A stretch of DNA of 64,000 nucleotides from Nakamurella sp. A5-74 (GCF_040438885.1 NZ_CP159218.1:4216001-4280000), one strand, 5' to 3'. Positions 42,373-51,291 are shown, counted from the stretch's first letter. Notes: generated by a model from the sequence alone, not told the origin. Translations and numbers: made by a program.

Positions 42373-44664
42373 TCAGGATGTCCTGACGCGGCCAGGATCC
42401 GCGGATGCCTCGTGCTTTCCGCCGGTCTCATGCCTCCCACCGGTGGCGCGGCGACCCAGCTTCGATGGCCACCAGATCAGCCGCCCGAGGTCGGTGGCGA
42501 TCGCCGACACCAGCAGGCTGCGCACCACAAGCGTGTCCAGCAAAACCCCGAAGCAGACGATGAACGCGATCTGCGCCAGGAACAGGATCGGGATGATGCC
42601 CAGCGCGGCGAACGTCGCCGCGAGCACCACTCCGGCGCTGGTGATCACCCCACCGGTCGTCACCAGAGCGGCGAGGATGCCGGCCCGCGGTCCGAGCAGC
42701 AGCGACTCCTCCCGCGCACGGGACATCAGGAAGATCGAGTAGTCGACGCCGAGGGCGACCAGGAAGACGAACCCGAACAGCGGCACGGCGGGGTCGGCGC
42801 CCGGGAAGTCGAGCACGTGGTTGAAGACCAGGGCCGAGACGCCGAGGGCACTTCCGAAGCTGATGACGGTCGCCACCACCAGCACCAGCGGCGCGACCAA
42901 CGACCGCAGCAGCAACATCAGCACCAGCAGCACCGCGAGCAGCACGGCCGGGATGATCACCCGCAGATCCCGGGCGGCGGTGTCGGACGTGTCCAGTTGC
43001 TGGGCGGTCTGCCCGCCGACGAGCACGGCGCCCAACGGGTGCAGCGCGGCCCGCAGCGCGCGGATGGTGTCCTTGGCGTCGGTGGTGTCCGCGCCCGCCG
43101 AGAGCGTTGCGTCCAGCAGCACCCGGCCGTCGACGACTGTCGCGGCACTCCCCTGCGCTGCACCCTGGGCAACGGGGGCGCCGGTGAGCCCTGGCACCTG
43201 CTGAGCGGCAGCGATCACCTGGCCGGCCAACGCCTCCGGGACGACGATCACCACCGGGTTGCCGGTGCCGCCGGGGAAGTGCTTCTCCAGATCTTGTTGT
43301 CCGACAACCGAATCCGGGTTGCCGAGGAACACTTCGGACTGCTGCACCCCAGACCCCTTGAACGTCGGCAGCGCCGCACACATCGCCAGCAGGACGATGC
43401 CGGTCACCACCCACACCCGTCGGGGATGGGCGCCGATCGTGCGGGCGATGCGCACCCACAGGCCGGTGCCCTGCAGCGGACCGTCCTCCTCGGGTTCCGC
43501 GGCATGCGCGGCACGGTGTGCAGCGGGAGCCGCGGCCGATGCAGCGGCCGGCAGGGCCGGCACTCGGGGCCAGAACACCCACCGACCGGTGGCCAGCAGC
43601 GTAGGCAGCAGGGTGATCGTTCCGAGGAAGGCGCAGGCGATGCCGATCGCGGCGACCGGTCCGAGCGACCGATTGGAGTTCAGATCCGACAACAACAGGC
43701 AGAGCAAGCCGATGATGACGGTTGCGGCACTGGCAGCGATCGGCTCCAGGCAGGCCCGCCAGGCCACCTTCATCGCGTCGATCGGCCGCTGGATGCGGGT
43801 CAGCTCCTCCCGGTAGCGCGCGGTGAGCAGCAGTCCGTAGTCGGTGGCGGCGCCGATCACCAGGATGAACAGGATCCCCTGGCTCTGGCCGTTGAGGGTG
43901 ATGACGTCCGCGTCGGCCAGCAGATAGACGATCCAGCCGGCCAGCGCGAGACAGCAGACCGAGGAGAACAGCACGAACACCGGCAGCGCCAGCGCCCGGT
44001 ACACCAGCAGCAGGATGAGCAGCACGACGCCCAGCGCAACCAGCAGCAGGATGCCGTCGATGCCGGCGAACGCCCCACCCAGGTCGCGGACGAGGCCCGC
44101 GGGCCCGGTGACGTGCGTGTTCCCGCCGGCTGCCGAGGGTGCCGCCGCCGCGCGAAGGCTGTCGACGACCAACGTCAGCGGTGGATCCTGGCCCTCTGCG
44201 GTACGGACCAGCTTCGCCTCGGCGAGGGGTACGACCGCGAGGATCGCGGCGCCGTCCTGGGATGGGATCGGCACGATCTTCGCGCCGTCGGGCAGGTAGT
44301 CCGTGATCGTTCCGAGGGTGGCTCCGTCTGCGGTGACGGGCGCTGCGCCGAGCGCTGCGGCCGCTGCGTTCCAGGCGGTGAGCTGCTCGGCGGAGGCGAC
44401 GCCGTCCGAGCTGAACAGCACGAACGCCGGGATGGTCTTCGCCGGTGAGAACTCGGCGGCCTGCGTCGCGGCCCGCACCGATTCGGCACTCGCGGGCAGG
44501 AAACTCGTCGAATTGTTGGACTGGACCTGCGACAGCTGGCCGATCTTCGGTCCGCCGATCCCGCTGACGGCGAGCCAGCCACCGATGATCAGGACGAAGC
44601 CCAGGGCAACGACGATCCGGTTGCGGGTCGGGCGAGGCGCCCAACCGGTGGCCGGGTCAGGCAC
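42373..44664 (-). CDS. MMPL/RND superfamily membrane transporter
   Basis: A 763-residue protein with the MMPL plan: one helix, a large extracellular domain, five helices, then the same again. The proton-relay region is visible in FILVIGAATDYGLLLTARYREEL and GFVFLVALGVDYSIFLMSRAREE, both with the conserved Asp-Tyr pair. Family members move lipids or drugs across the membrane. The start is GTG at 44664, overlapping the end of the small membrane protein gene upstream by 8 bp, so the two are co-translated. The cargo is unknown. Confidence 0.92.
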   Translation of the reverse strand: MPDPATGWAPRPTRNRIVVALGFVLIIGGWLAVSGIGGPKIGQLSQVQSNNSTSFLPASAESVRAATQAAEFSPAKTIPAFVLFSSDGVASAEQLTAWNAAAAALGAAPVTADGATLGTITDYLPDGAKIVPIPSQDGAAILAVVPLAEAKLVRTAEGQDPPLTLVVDSLRAAAAPSAAGGNTHVTGPAGLVRDLGGAFAGIDGILLLVALGVVLLILLLVYRALALPVFVLFSSVCCLALAGWIVYLLADADVITLNGQSQGILFILVIGAATDYGLLLTARYREELTRIQRPIDAMKVAWRACLEPIAASAATVIIGLLCLLLSDLNSNRSLGPVAAIGIACAFLGTITLLPTLLATGRWVFWPRVPALPAAASAAAPAAHRAAHAAEPEEDGPLQGTGLWVRIARTIGAHPRRVWVVTGIVLLAMCAALPTFKGSGVQQSEVFLGNPDSVVGQQDLEKHFPGGTGNPVVIVVPEALAGQVIAAAQQVPGLTGAPVAQGAAQGSAATVVDGRVLLDATLSAGADTTDAKDTIRALRAALHPLGAVLVGGQTAQQLDTSDTAARDLRVIIPAVLLAVLLVLMLLLRSLVAPLVLVVATVISFGSALGVSALVFNHVLDFPGADPAVPLFGFVFLVALGVDYSIFLMSRAREESLLLGPRAGILAALVTTGGVITSAGVVLAATFAALGIIPILFLAQIAFIVCFGVLLDTLVVRSLLVSAIATDLGRLIWWPSKLGRRATGGRHETGGKHEASADPGRVRTS

Positions 44665-44923
44665 CCGTGCACCAGCCGGTGGGCAGGTCGACGGAGATGC
44701 CGAAGAACGACGGCTGCGAGGAGCAGATGTCGCCGTGCACGTCGTTGGCGAACGACTCCACCTTGCCGCGCTGCTGCCACAGGAAGAACACGATCACCGC
44801 GGCGAGCACGAGCGAGATGATCTTGCCGATCACCTTCTTGATGATGATCGCGGCCAGCAGACCGATCACCACGAATGCCACGGTCGCCCAGACGGCGATG
44901 GTCTTCACGTTCTCGAGATCCAC
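44657..44923 (-). CDS. small membrane protein upstream of the MMPL transporter
   Basis: An 88-residue protein with two adjacent hydrophobic segments (VWATVAFVVIGLLAAIII and IISLVLAAVIVFFLW), separated by KKVIGK. A C-terminal polar tail holds two Cys (DICSSQPSFFG, PTGWCTG) that could form a disulfide outside. No known family was recognised. The 8-bp overlap with the MMPL gene suggests a subunit or accessory of that transporter. The start is GTG. Confidence 0.7.
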   Translation of the reverse strand: MDLENVKTIAVWATVAFVVIGLLAAIIIKKVIGKIISLVLAAVIVFFLWQQRGKVESFANDVHGDICSSQPSFFGISVDLPTGWCTGA

Positions 44924-44929
44924 GCGCCA

Positions 44930-44935
44930 ACGGTA
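44930..44935 (-). promoter_or_regulatory. -10 element of a leaderless promoter (small membrane protein/MMPL unit)
   Basis: On the minus strand TACCGT ends 6 bases before the GTG start at 44923. No ribosome-binding sequence is seen. Confidence 0.5.
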
Positions 44936-45048
44936 CCGGTGGGCGCGTCGGGATCACCCCCGCTCGGGGCGGAATCAGCAGAACATCAGGGTTCACCCTG
45001 ATCGACTTCGCCCGCGGTGGACCCGCCCGGACGTGGTGGGATGTGCGG

Positions 45049-45864
45049 ATGCCCTCGTCCGCTGCCAGTACCGATTTCCGACTCGACGGCCACGCCGGCG
45101 CCCTGCACACCGTGCGCTGGTCCGGTGAGGACGAGCCGACGTGGGTGGCGCTGCTGTGTCACGGCTACGGAGAGCACGTGCTGCGCTACGACTGGGTGGC
45201 CGACGTGCTGACCAGGGCAGGCGCCGTCGTCTACGGGCTCGACCACCGCGGCCACGGCACCAGCGACGGCGAGCCGGTGCTGATCGAGGACTTCGAGAAG
45301 GTGGTGGACGATTTCCACCTGCTGGCCGACACGGTCGCCCGGTCGCGGCCGGGCCTGCCGGTGGTGCTGATCGGCCACTCGATGGGCGGCATGATCGCCG
45401 CTCGCTACGCCCAGCGTCACGGTGCCGAGCTGGCCGCTGTGGTGTTGTCCGGGCCGGTGCTCGGATCGTGGGCGGCGGTGGACGACTTGCTGGCGCTGGA
45501 GGAGATCCCGGACGTCCCGATCGATCCCAGCACGCTGTCCAGGGACGAGGCGGTGGGCGCCGCCTACGTCGCCGATCCGCTGGTCTGGCACGGCCCGTTC
45601 AAGCGACCGACGTTGCTGGCGCTGCAGCACTCGATGGCCACCATCGGCGAGGCCGGCATCATCGCCGAGCCGCCGCTGCTGTGGTTGCACGGCGAGGACG
45701 ACCAGCTCGTCCCCATCGGGCCGTCCAGGGCCGGCTTCGCCGAGATCGCCCCGAAGGGAGCGGCCTCGAAGTCGTACCCAGGCGCGCGGCACGAGATCTT
45801 CAACGAGACCAACAAGGACGAGGTGCTCGCCGACGTCCTGACCTTCGTCGGCCTGCACATCTGA
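45049..45864 (+). CDS. alpha/beta hydrolase, monoacylglycerol lipase-like
   Basis: A 271-residue serine hydrolase. The nucleophile Ser111 is in IGHSMGG, the acid Asp217/218 is in HGEDDQLVP, and His248 is in GARHEIFNE. The oxyanion region is LLCHGYGEHVLRYDWVADVLTRAGAVVYGLDHRGHGTSDG, the classic HGxxEH...DxRGHGxSxG pattern of monoacylglycerol lipases. It probably releases fatty acids from monoglycerides or related esters in the cytoplasm. ATG 45049 gives the normal family start; the open frame upstream overlaps antisense coding sequence. Confidence 0.9.
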   Translation: MPSSAASTDFRLDGHAGALHTVRWSGEDEPTWVALLCHGYGEHVLRYDWVADVLTRAGAVVYGLDHRGHGTSDGEPVLIEDFEKVVDDFHLLADTVARSRPGLPVVLIGHSMGGMIAARYAQRHGAELAAVVLSGPVLGSWAAVDDLLALEEIPDVPIDPSTLSRDEAVGAAYVADPLVWHGPFKRPTLLALQHSMATIGEAGIIAEPPLLWLHGEDDQLVPIGPSRAGFAEIAPKGAASKSYPGARHEIFNETNKDEVLADVLTFVGLHI

Positions 45865-45873
45865 CGCTCCGCC

Positions 45874-45902
45874 GATCGAGCGACGAAGGAGTCGAGATCC
45901 CG
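45874..45902. repeat. dispersed intergenic repeat, exact 29-bp copy
   Basis: The block beginning GATCGAGCGACGAAGGAGTC is identical to 58728-58756 and to the reverse complement of 54314-54342. It starts 9 bp after the hydrolase stop. Confidence 0.85.
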
Positions 45903-45919
45903 ACGCGACGCGACGGGCT

Positions 45920-45997
45920 CTCACAGAAGTGGTCTCAAGGGATCAGAAATCTGGCTGGAGCGCTTGATCTCGCGCACTGGCGCCCACTTCTGCGAGC
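45920..45997. repeat. 78-bp element with terminal inverted repeats, copy B
   Basis: The ends are CTCACAGAAGTGG (45920-45932) and CCACTTCTGCGAG (45984-45996), pairing at 12 of 13 positions. The length equals copy A at 8373-8450, and the internal CACTGGCG block is shared. It occupies the gap between the convergent hydrolase and monooxygenase genes. Confidence 0.65.
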
Positions 45998-46002
45998 AGA
46001 AC

Positions 46003-46293
46003 TCAGACCAGTCGGAGCGGGTGCACGGCGACCTCACCGGTCAGGTGCGCGCCGAAATCGCTGAACGCCTGCGCGACATGGGGCGATGCGAGGTGGGCGT
46101 CGAGGTCGTCCTGTGAGCGCCACTCCTCGACGGTGACGAAGGTGCCGGGCGCGGCGGCGGACTCGTAGAGCACGTAGCTGATGCAGCCCTCCTCCTCGCG
46201 GGTGGCCTGCGCGAGCTGGGACAGACCAGCCGAGGCCAGCTCCGCTGACTCCGGCTTGACGGGAATGGTGGCGACCACGTGCAGCGAGCTCAT
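46003..46293 (-). CDS. antibiotic biosynthesis monooxygenase (ABM) domain protein
   Basis: A 96-residue single ABM domain of the YgiN/putative quinol monooxygenase kind. The sequence follows the family closely: VVATIPVKPESAELASAGLSQLAQATREEEGCISYVLYE, FVTVEEWRSQDDLDAHLASPHVAQAF. Such dimeric ferredoxin-like proteins oxidise quinols or small aromatic compounds without cofactors, but many have no proven role. The gene is preceded by a GAAAGG ribosome site and is separated by 87 bp from the TrmH gene upstream. Confidence 0.88.
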   Translation of the reverse strand: MSSLHVVATIPVKPESAELASAGLSQLAQATREEEGCISYVLYESAAAPGTFVTVEEWRSQDDLDAHLASPHVAQAFSDFGAHLTGEVAVHPLRLV

Positions 46294-46380
46294 CGATGAG
46301 CCTTTCGTCGGCGAACAGGACGGCGCCGAACCGCGTCGGCGCGTGCCACCATCATGCGCCGCGTCGCGCCGCGGCAGGGA

Positions 46381-47106
46381 TCACCAGGCCTGGTCGAGGT
46401 CCGCGTGCTGCCGGATCCAGGTGTGCATCGCAATCCCGGCGGCCACCCCGGCGTTGATCGAGCGGGTGGAGCCGAACTGGGCGATCGAGACCGTCATCGC
46501 TGCGGCGTCCAGCGCGGCCGGCGACAGACCCTCCGACTCGGACCCGAAGAGCAGCAACGCATCTCGCGGTAGGGCGGCAGTCTCCAGCGGTACCGAACCG
46601 GGTGTGTTGTCGACCCCGACGATGCTCAAGCCGGCGTCGTTCGCGAACGCGACCAGGTCGGAGACCTCCGGGTGGTGGTGCAGGTGCTGGTACCGATCGG
46701 TGACCATCGCCCCGCGACGGTTCCAGCGCCGCCGCCCGACGATGTGCACGGCAGCGACCGCGAAGGCGTTGGCCGTGCGGACGACGGTGCCGATGTTGTA
46801 GTCGTAGCCCAGGTTCTCGATCCCGACGTGCAGCGGGTGCCGTCGAGCGTCGATGTCGGCGACGATCGCTTCGCGCCGCCAGTAGCGGTAGCCGTCCACC
46901 ACGTTCCGGCGATCACCCTCTGCGAGCAGCTCGGGGTCGTAGCGGGGATCGTCAGCGGACTCACCCGGATGGGACTCGGCCCACGGGCCGACCCCGATCA
47001 CCGCACCGACCACCCACTCCGTCGGTCCCGTCTCGTCGTCCGGAGCGCCCTGCGCGGTGCCGTTCGAAGCGGTGTCCGCAGACGCAGCCCCGTCGGTATC
47101 AGGCAA
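46381..47106 (-). CDS. TrmH/SpoU family RNA methyltransferase
   Basis: A protein of about 241 residues with the SPOUT knot motifs. Motif 1 is GYDYNIGTVVRTANAFAVAAVHIVG, motif 2 is LLLFGSESEGLSPAALDAA, and motif 3 is VSIAQFGSTRSINAGVAAGIAMHTW. They bind SAM for ribose 2'-O methylation of tRNA or rRNA. TTG 47106 overlaps the pyrE stop by 8 bp and is used here; GTG 47013 would give a 210-residue form starting just before the conserved block WVVGAVIGVGPW. The position right after pyrE suggests co-transcription. Confidence 0.87.
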   Translation of the reverse strand: MPDTDGAASADTASNGTAQGAPDDETGPTEWVVGAVIGVGPWAESHPGESADDPRYDPELLAEGDRRNVVDGYRYWRREAIVADIDARRHPLHVGIENLGYDYNIGTVVRTANAFAVAAVHIVGRRRWNRRGAMVTDRYQHLHHHPEVSDLVAFANDAGLSIVGVDNTPGSVPLETAALPRDALLLFGSESEGLSPAALDAAAMTVSIAQFGSTRSINAGVAAGIAMHTWIRQHADLDQAW

Positions 47107-47689
47107 GCCCGAGATCGTGCAGGTCGAGCAGGTAGCGGTAGGGCAGGCCACGGGCTTCGATCGCCTCGGCGGCTCCGGTTCCGCGGTCGATGACGGTCGC
47201 GACCCCGACCACCTCCGCGCCCGCTTCCTGCAGTGCATCAACAGCTTTCAGTACCGACTGGCCCGTGGTCGAGGTGTCTTCCACGGCCAGCACCTTCACC
47301 CCGGCGACCGACGGTCCTTCGATCTGCTTGCCCATCCCGTGCTGCTTGGTCTCCTTGCGGACGACGAACGCGTTGATCGGACGACCGGGCGCGTGCATCA
47401 CCGCGAGCGCCACCGGATCTGCGCCGAGCGTCAGGCCGCCGATCGCGGCGTAGTCCCAGTCGGCGGTGAGCTGGCGCATCAGCTGACCGATCAGTGGGGC
47501 CGCCTCGTGGTGGAGGGTGGGCAGCCGACCGTCGACGTAGTAGTCGGCTTCCTTGCCCGACGACAGGATCACCTTGCCGTGCACCACGGCCAGGTCGGCG
47601 ACCAGCTGGGCGAGCCTGGCCTTGGCCGCGCCGTCGGGCTGGGGTGGCTGGCTGGGGGTTGCGGGACCTGGCGCGCTGTCGATACTCAC
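47099..47689 (-). CDS. pyrE: orotate phosphoribosyltransferase
   Basis: A 196-residue enzyme that joins orotate to PRPP to give orotidine monophosphate in pyrimidine synthesis. The PRPP-binding motif is VLAVEDTSTTGQSVLKAV. The catalytic lysine loop is VVRKETKQHGMGKQIEG, and the orotate site includes LSSGKEADYYVDGR. The GTG at 47689 is chosen because a TACGCT hexamer ends 6 bases upstream, which suggests a leaderless mRNA; a GTG seven codons earlier is also in frame. Confidence 0.93.
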   Translation of the reverse strand: MSIDSAPGPATPSQPPQPDGAAKARLAQLVADLAVVHGKVILSSGKEADYYVDGRLPTLHHEAAPLIGQLMRQLTADWDYAAIGGLTLGADPVALAVMHAPGRPINAFVVRKETKQHGMGKQIEGPSVAGVKVLAVEDTSTTGQSVLKAVDALQEAGAEVVGVATVIDRGTGAAEAIEARGLPYRYLLDLHDLGLA

Positions 47690-47695
47690 CAGTCC

Positions 47696-47701
47696 AGCGT
47701 A
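47696..47701 (-). promoter_or_regulatory. -10 element of a leaderless promoter (pyrE)
   Basis: TACGCT on the minus strand ends 6 bases before GTG 47689. The identical hexamer stands 7 bases before the aldo/keto reductase start at 55760. Confidence 0.55.
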
Positions 47702-47745
47702 GGCGGCCACCGCGCCGTCGCGGGAGTGGGATGGGCCGCAGCCGC

Positions 47746-48525
47746 TCAGGTCCGCGGCTTGCTGTCCACCTTGTTGGCAGCGGCCCGGATCAGACCTCGG
47801 GGCAGCAACCGCGCCGCGGTCGTGATCGCCTTCTGCAGGCCACCGGCGATGTGGATCACGGCGTCCTCACGGATCGCACCGAGCGCCTCCGCCACCAGGG
47901 CGTCGACGTCGTAGTACATCCACGACTTCTTGGTGCTCATGTCGATCCCGGCCCGCTGGTGGAACTCGGTGCGGACGAACCCCGGACACAGGGCGAGCAT
48001 GCGGACCCCGGTGCCCCTCAGCGCGACCGACATGCCCTCGGAGAACGAGATCACCCAGGCCTTGGACGCGCTGTAGGTGGACCCGCGTCCCGGGATCATC
48101 CCGGCGACGGAGGCCACGTTGATGACGCCGCCGAAACCGCGAGCTCGCATCCCCGGCAGCACCGCGTGGGTCAGCTCCAGCACGGCGGTGACGTTGACCG
48201 CCAGCTGGTCCTGCAGCTCCTGCAGCGGCGCCACCTCGAACGCCGAGCCGACCGCGAAGCCGGCGTTGTTGACCAGCAGAGCGACCGGATCATGTTGTGC
48301 TGCAAGCCGTTCGGTGACCTCGGCGCGACCACCCGGCGTGCTCAGATCGGCCGACAGCACCTCGACCTCCGGCGCCCCGAGGCTCAGCCAGCTGGCGCGT
48401 CGTTCGTGCAGCCGGGCCTCGTCCCGCGCGACGGCGACCAGCCGCCAGCCCTGTTGGGCGAGCGCCCGGCAGAACGCCTCGCCGATCCCTGCAGTCGCAC
48501 CCGTCACCAACGCCGTGTTTGTCAT
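47746..48525 (-). CDS. SDR family NAD(P)-dependent oxidoreductase
   Basis: A 259-residue classical short-chain dehydrogenase. The cofactor motif TGATAGIG (residues about 8-15), the NNAG motif (LLVNNAG) and the catalytic Ser...Tyr-x-x-x-Lys (INVASVAGMIPGRGSTYSASKAW) are intact. The tail (STKKSWMYYDVDALVAEALGAIRED) is like DltE-type proteins. The substrate is unknown. A GGAGGG site precedes the ATG. The gene is followed after a short gap by pyrE on the same strand, but pyrE seems to have its own promoter. Confidence 0.92.
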   Translation of the reverse strand: MTNTALVTGATAGIGEAFCRALAQQGWRLVAVARDEARLHERRASWLSLGAPEVEVLSADLSTPGGRAEVTERLAAQHDPVALLVNNAGFAVGSAFEVAPLQELQDQLAVNVTAVLELTHAVLPGMRARGFGGVINVASVAGMIPGRGSTYSASKAWVISFSEGMSVALRGTGVRMLALCPGFVRTEFHQRAGIDMSTKKSWMYYDVDALVAEALGAIREDAVIHIAGGLQKAITTAARLLPRGLIRAAANKVDSKPRT

Positions 48526-48574
48526 GATGGTCCCTCCGCTACTCGGTCACGTCACGCTACGGCAGGCGCCGAGA

Positions 48575-49699
48575 TCAGCCCTGTACGAAGGTCACGGGGG
48601 GCCCGAACCCGGCCGTCGGCGTGACGATCAGCTGAGCCCCCTCCGCAGCGAAGGAGACCGAGACATCCCCCGAGCTGAGGGCCGAACGGACCCCCATCAA
48701 ACCGTTGAGCACCTCGACCTCGTGGGCGTACAGCCCGCTTGACGCACCCGGCGAGAGCGATCCTGAAGTCTCCGAGAAGCCGGTCACGACCAGACCGTGT
48801 CCGGTCGCCCACCACCGTCCGGTGGCCGCTGCTCCGAGGAGGTCTGCCGAGAAGGAGCCATTGGAAGCAAGCTCGAACGACACCGAAGTGGTCGTGGAGA
48901 CGACGCGATTCTGTCCACCGATCCGGACTGTGGCCGCGCGCCACGTCCCACCGATTGCGGCCACCACCGGGTACTTCGCCGCGCCCGCAGCCCGGGCTGC
49001 CTGCGGTGTCACGCCCGCCGACCGGTAGTGAACGGCGGTCGCTCCGTGCTCCAGAGTGAGCTGATCACCGGCCAGGACGGCTGTCAGGCGACCCGGCGAC
49101 GGCATTCTGAACAGCAGTGCATCCAGCGCTGCCGACTCCTGGGCGAACTGGTCGTTCTCGTCCGTCGAGGTCGCCCGGACGGATATCTCGGCGACGGCAA
49201 ATCCGCGGGCATCGGTGGTGAACGGGCCCCGCAACTCACGGTTGCCGTCGTGGAAGACGACGGTGCCGTCCGGGGCGAACTCGACGGTCATGGTGCGAGA
49301 TCCCGTCGGCTCCCAGGTCGAGACAGAGAAGGAATCACCGGCCGTCACGATCGACGTGGCGCCCCACAAGCGACCAGTCACTCGCGAGGCATCGAACGAC
49401 GACTCCGCGACTGAGGTTGTCGTGGTACCGGCCAGCTTGCGCTCGACCTGCTGTGGCGCCATCACCGCGCGCCCGAGCACCACCGCCAGGATCACCACGC
49501 TCACGGCGGCGACCGCGCTGACGATCCGCCAGCGTGGCACCGGTCGGTGCGGCACGAACTCGGTCAGCCCAGGGGGGTCGGGGCGGAGCAAGGTCGCCGT
49601 CGTGATCGCGGCGCCGCGCTCGTGCAGCGCCGAGCGCAGCTCCGTCTCCAGCGCGATGAGGCCGGAGCCGGCATCGTCAACCGATGATCGATCGGACAT
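48575..49699 (-). CDS. single-pass membrane protein, possible anti-sigma factor
   Basis: A 374-residue protein. A cytoplasmic N-terminus of about 55 residues (IALETELRSALHERGAAI) is followed by one helix (IVSAVAAVSVVILAVVLG, about 58-76) and a large beta-rich outer domain containing two repeats of a GxW...VxFxxDGTVxF kind (LWGATSIV...VEFAPDGTVVF; GTWRAATV...VSFELASNGSF). Its start overlaps the ECF sigma gene by 23 bp, the layout of sigma/anti-sigma pairs. No zinc-finger anti-sigma motif is present. The sensing role is inference. Confidence 0.72.
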   Translation of the reverse strand: MSDRSSVDDAGSGLIALETELRSALHERGAAITTATLLRPDPPGLTEFVPHRPVPRWRIVSAVAAVSVVILAVVLGRAVMAPQQVERKLAGTTTTSVAESSFDASRVTGRLWGATSIVTAGDSFSVSTWEPTGSRTMTVEFAPDGTVVFHDGNRELRGPFTTDARGFAVAEISVRATSTDENDQFAQESAALDALLFRMPSPGRLTAVLAGDQLTLEHGATAVHYRSAGVTPQAARAAGAAKYPVVAAIGGTWRAATVRIGGQNRVVSTTTSVSFELASNGSFSADLLGAAATGRWWATGHGLVVTGFSETSGSLSPGASSGLYAHEVEVLNGLMGVRSALSSGDVSVSFAAEGAQLIVTPTAGFGPPVTFVQG

Positions 49700-50192
49700 C
49701 GTGGTCCTCCAGGGTGGTGGCGAGTGCGGTGAGGGCGCGGGAGGCCGACGAGGTCACGGCTCCCGGGGTGACGCCGAGCAGCTCGGCCGTCTCGGCGACC
49801 GAGCGGCCGGCGAAGTAGCGCAGCACCAGTACTTCCCGCTGGCGGGTGGGCAGCGCGTCGACGCAGGCCCGGATGGTCCTTGCCCGCTCCCGGATCAGCA
49901 CCTCGGCGTCGGCGGCCGGGACGTCCGATGGCCGCGGTGCGCGATGGAACAGCCGCGCAGTGCGGCGGCGGCGCAGCACTGATCGACAGCGATTGAGCAC
50001 GGCCCTGGTCAGGTAGTGCTCGGCCGTCCCGACGATCCGGTCCGGATCGAGGGCCGCGAAGACGTCCTGGACGACGTCCTCCGCGTCTGCCTGGGTGTCG
50101 ACGAGCTGGATCGCCAGTCGGACCAGCGGCAGGTAGTGCAGCCGGAACAACTCGGCGACCGACCCGGTCGCACCGACGTCCTCGATCAGCAC
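49677..50192 (-). CDS. ECF RNA polymerase sigma factor (SigE-family-like)
   Basis: A 171-residue sigma factor. Region 2 is ELFRLHYLPLVRLAIQLVDTQADAEDVVQDVFAAL, and region 4 is LPTRQREVLVLRYFAGRSVAETAELLGVTPGAVTSSASRAL. It is related to the sigma at 37931 (shared CRSVLRRRRTAR-type linker). The start is GTG with a GGGGGAG ribosome site. The downstream membrane protein gene overlaps it by 23 bp and is the likely regulator of its activity. Confidence 0.9.
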   Translation of the reverse strand: MLIEDVGATGSVAELFRLHYLPLVRLAIQLVDTQADAEDVVQDVFAALDPDRIVGTAEHYLTRAVLNRCRSVLRRRRTARLFHRAPRPSDVPAADAEVLIRERARTIRACVDALPTRQREVLVLRYFAGRSVAETAELLGVTPGAVTSSASRALTALATTLEDHDVRSIIG

Positions 50193-50493
50193 CGCTGCGC
50201 TCCCCCGAACCGGCCACGATCTGCGGCCTCACCCATCAGACGCACCGGCGGCGAAAACCTCAACAGGGAGGACCGGTCGAGATCTGACGGGATCTCGACA
50301 TGCTCGTTCCTCGCCGCTCGATCGCCGCGCAGTGCACTGGTCGGTCGCGGTCTTCCGTACGGTCGATCTTCGCGAAGGGACGGCGGTGTGCCGGGTCAGG
50401 GATTGGCTCGGGCATGGGCGGGACACCGCGGGTGAGCCTGCGATCTCGCGGAGCCCGCCGGGCGGGACCCGGCGCATCGCCGTGCCTGCCCGT
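50193..50493. other. 301-bp intergenic region with one dispersed repeat copy
   Basis: No gene is supported. It contains the sigma promoter region and a repeat copy at 50286-50326; the rest shows no recognisable feature. Confidence 0.5.
50286..50326. repeat. dispersed intergenic repeat, single copy
   Basis: GACGGGATCTCGACATGCTC...CCGCTCGATCGCC is one divergent arm of the family, in the same orientation as 54314-54342. It lies upstream of the ECF sigma gene, on the downstream side of the pentapeptide gene. Confidence 0.65.
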
Positions 50494-51291
50494 TCAGGTC
50501 CAGTGGTCGGGGCGCGTCAGCCGCGGCGGCAGGGTGGTGTGGGCGTCCCCGAGCGCGGCGTTGATCTGGAACTGGGTGACGAACAGCGCATCGGCCAGCA
50601 ACGCCCCGGCCAGACGGGCGTCCCGCAGATCGGCGCCCACCAGGTCGGCGCCGGTCAGGTCCGCACCGGTCAGGTCGGCGGCGATCAGGCAAGCGCCGCG
50701 GAAGTCGAACCCGCGCAGATCGGCCCCGACCAGTGACACGCCGAGCAGCAGGGCACCGCGGCGGTCGCTCCCCTTGCGGCGCCGACCGCGCACCAGCGAA
50801 CTGGCCTGCTCCAGCCGCGCATTCACCCTGTCCCGCAGGCCTTCCCGGTCGATCTGCTGCAGCCCCACCGGATCCAGCTCGGTGAGCTCCCGGACGTGAT
50901 CGGTCAGATCCTGGAGTCCTGCGCGGATCGAGGCGGCGGCCGGATGCGCGGCAGCTTCCTCGAGATACCAGAGCTGCTCGTGCAGTTCGCGGACGATCGG
51001 GAAGACGTCGAACATCTGCTCGGCCAGCTTCCCGTCGGTGCGCCAGTCCGTTCCACGAAAAGTCACTTGGGACACCTGCTGACCGGCACCGAAACAGTCG
51101 TAGACCGTGCAGCCGGGCATCCCGGAGCTGCGCAGCTCCGCGTGGATCCCGCAGGTGGAGTCGACGAGCAGGTTGCGGCAGGGGGTGCGCGCGGGTTTGT
51201 CGAAGGCGAAGTTCGCCGACTTGCCGAAGAACGGGACGACGCAGCACAGACCGAAGCAGCGGGCACAGTCGGCGCGCAGGCTCTGTGACAT
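50494..51291 (-). CDS. pentapeptide-repeat protein with Cys-rich YkgJ-like N-terminus
   Basis: A 265-residue protein. The N-terminal 70 residues hold eight cysteines (9, 12, 16, 17, 38, 47, 61, 66) in CARCFGLCC...C...C...PGCTVYDCFGAG, resembling YkgJ-type zinc- or iron-chelating domains. A helical middle (about 80-170) follows. A C-terminal run of pentapeptide repeats (about 178-240; ADLTGADLTGADLVGADL) would form a right-handed beta-helix. Pentapeptide proteins include DNA mimics that protect gyrase, but most are uncharacterised. A 15-bp tandem repeat lies just upstream. Confidence 0.85.
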   Translation of the reverse strand: MSQSLRADCARCFGLCCVVPFFGKSANFAFDKPARTPCRNLLVDSTCGIHAELRSSGMPGCTVYDCFGAGQQVSQVTFRGTDWRTDGKLAEQMFDVFPIVRELHEQLWYLEEAAAHPAAASIRAGLQDLTDHVRELTELDPVGLQQIDREGLRDRVNARLEQASSLVRGRRRKGSDRRGALLLGVSLVGADLRGFDFRGACLIAADLTGADLTGADLVGADLRDARLAGALLADALFVTQFQINAALGDAHTTLPPRLTRPDHWT

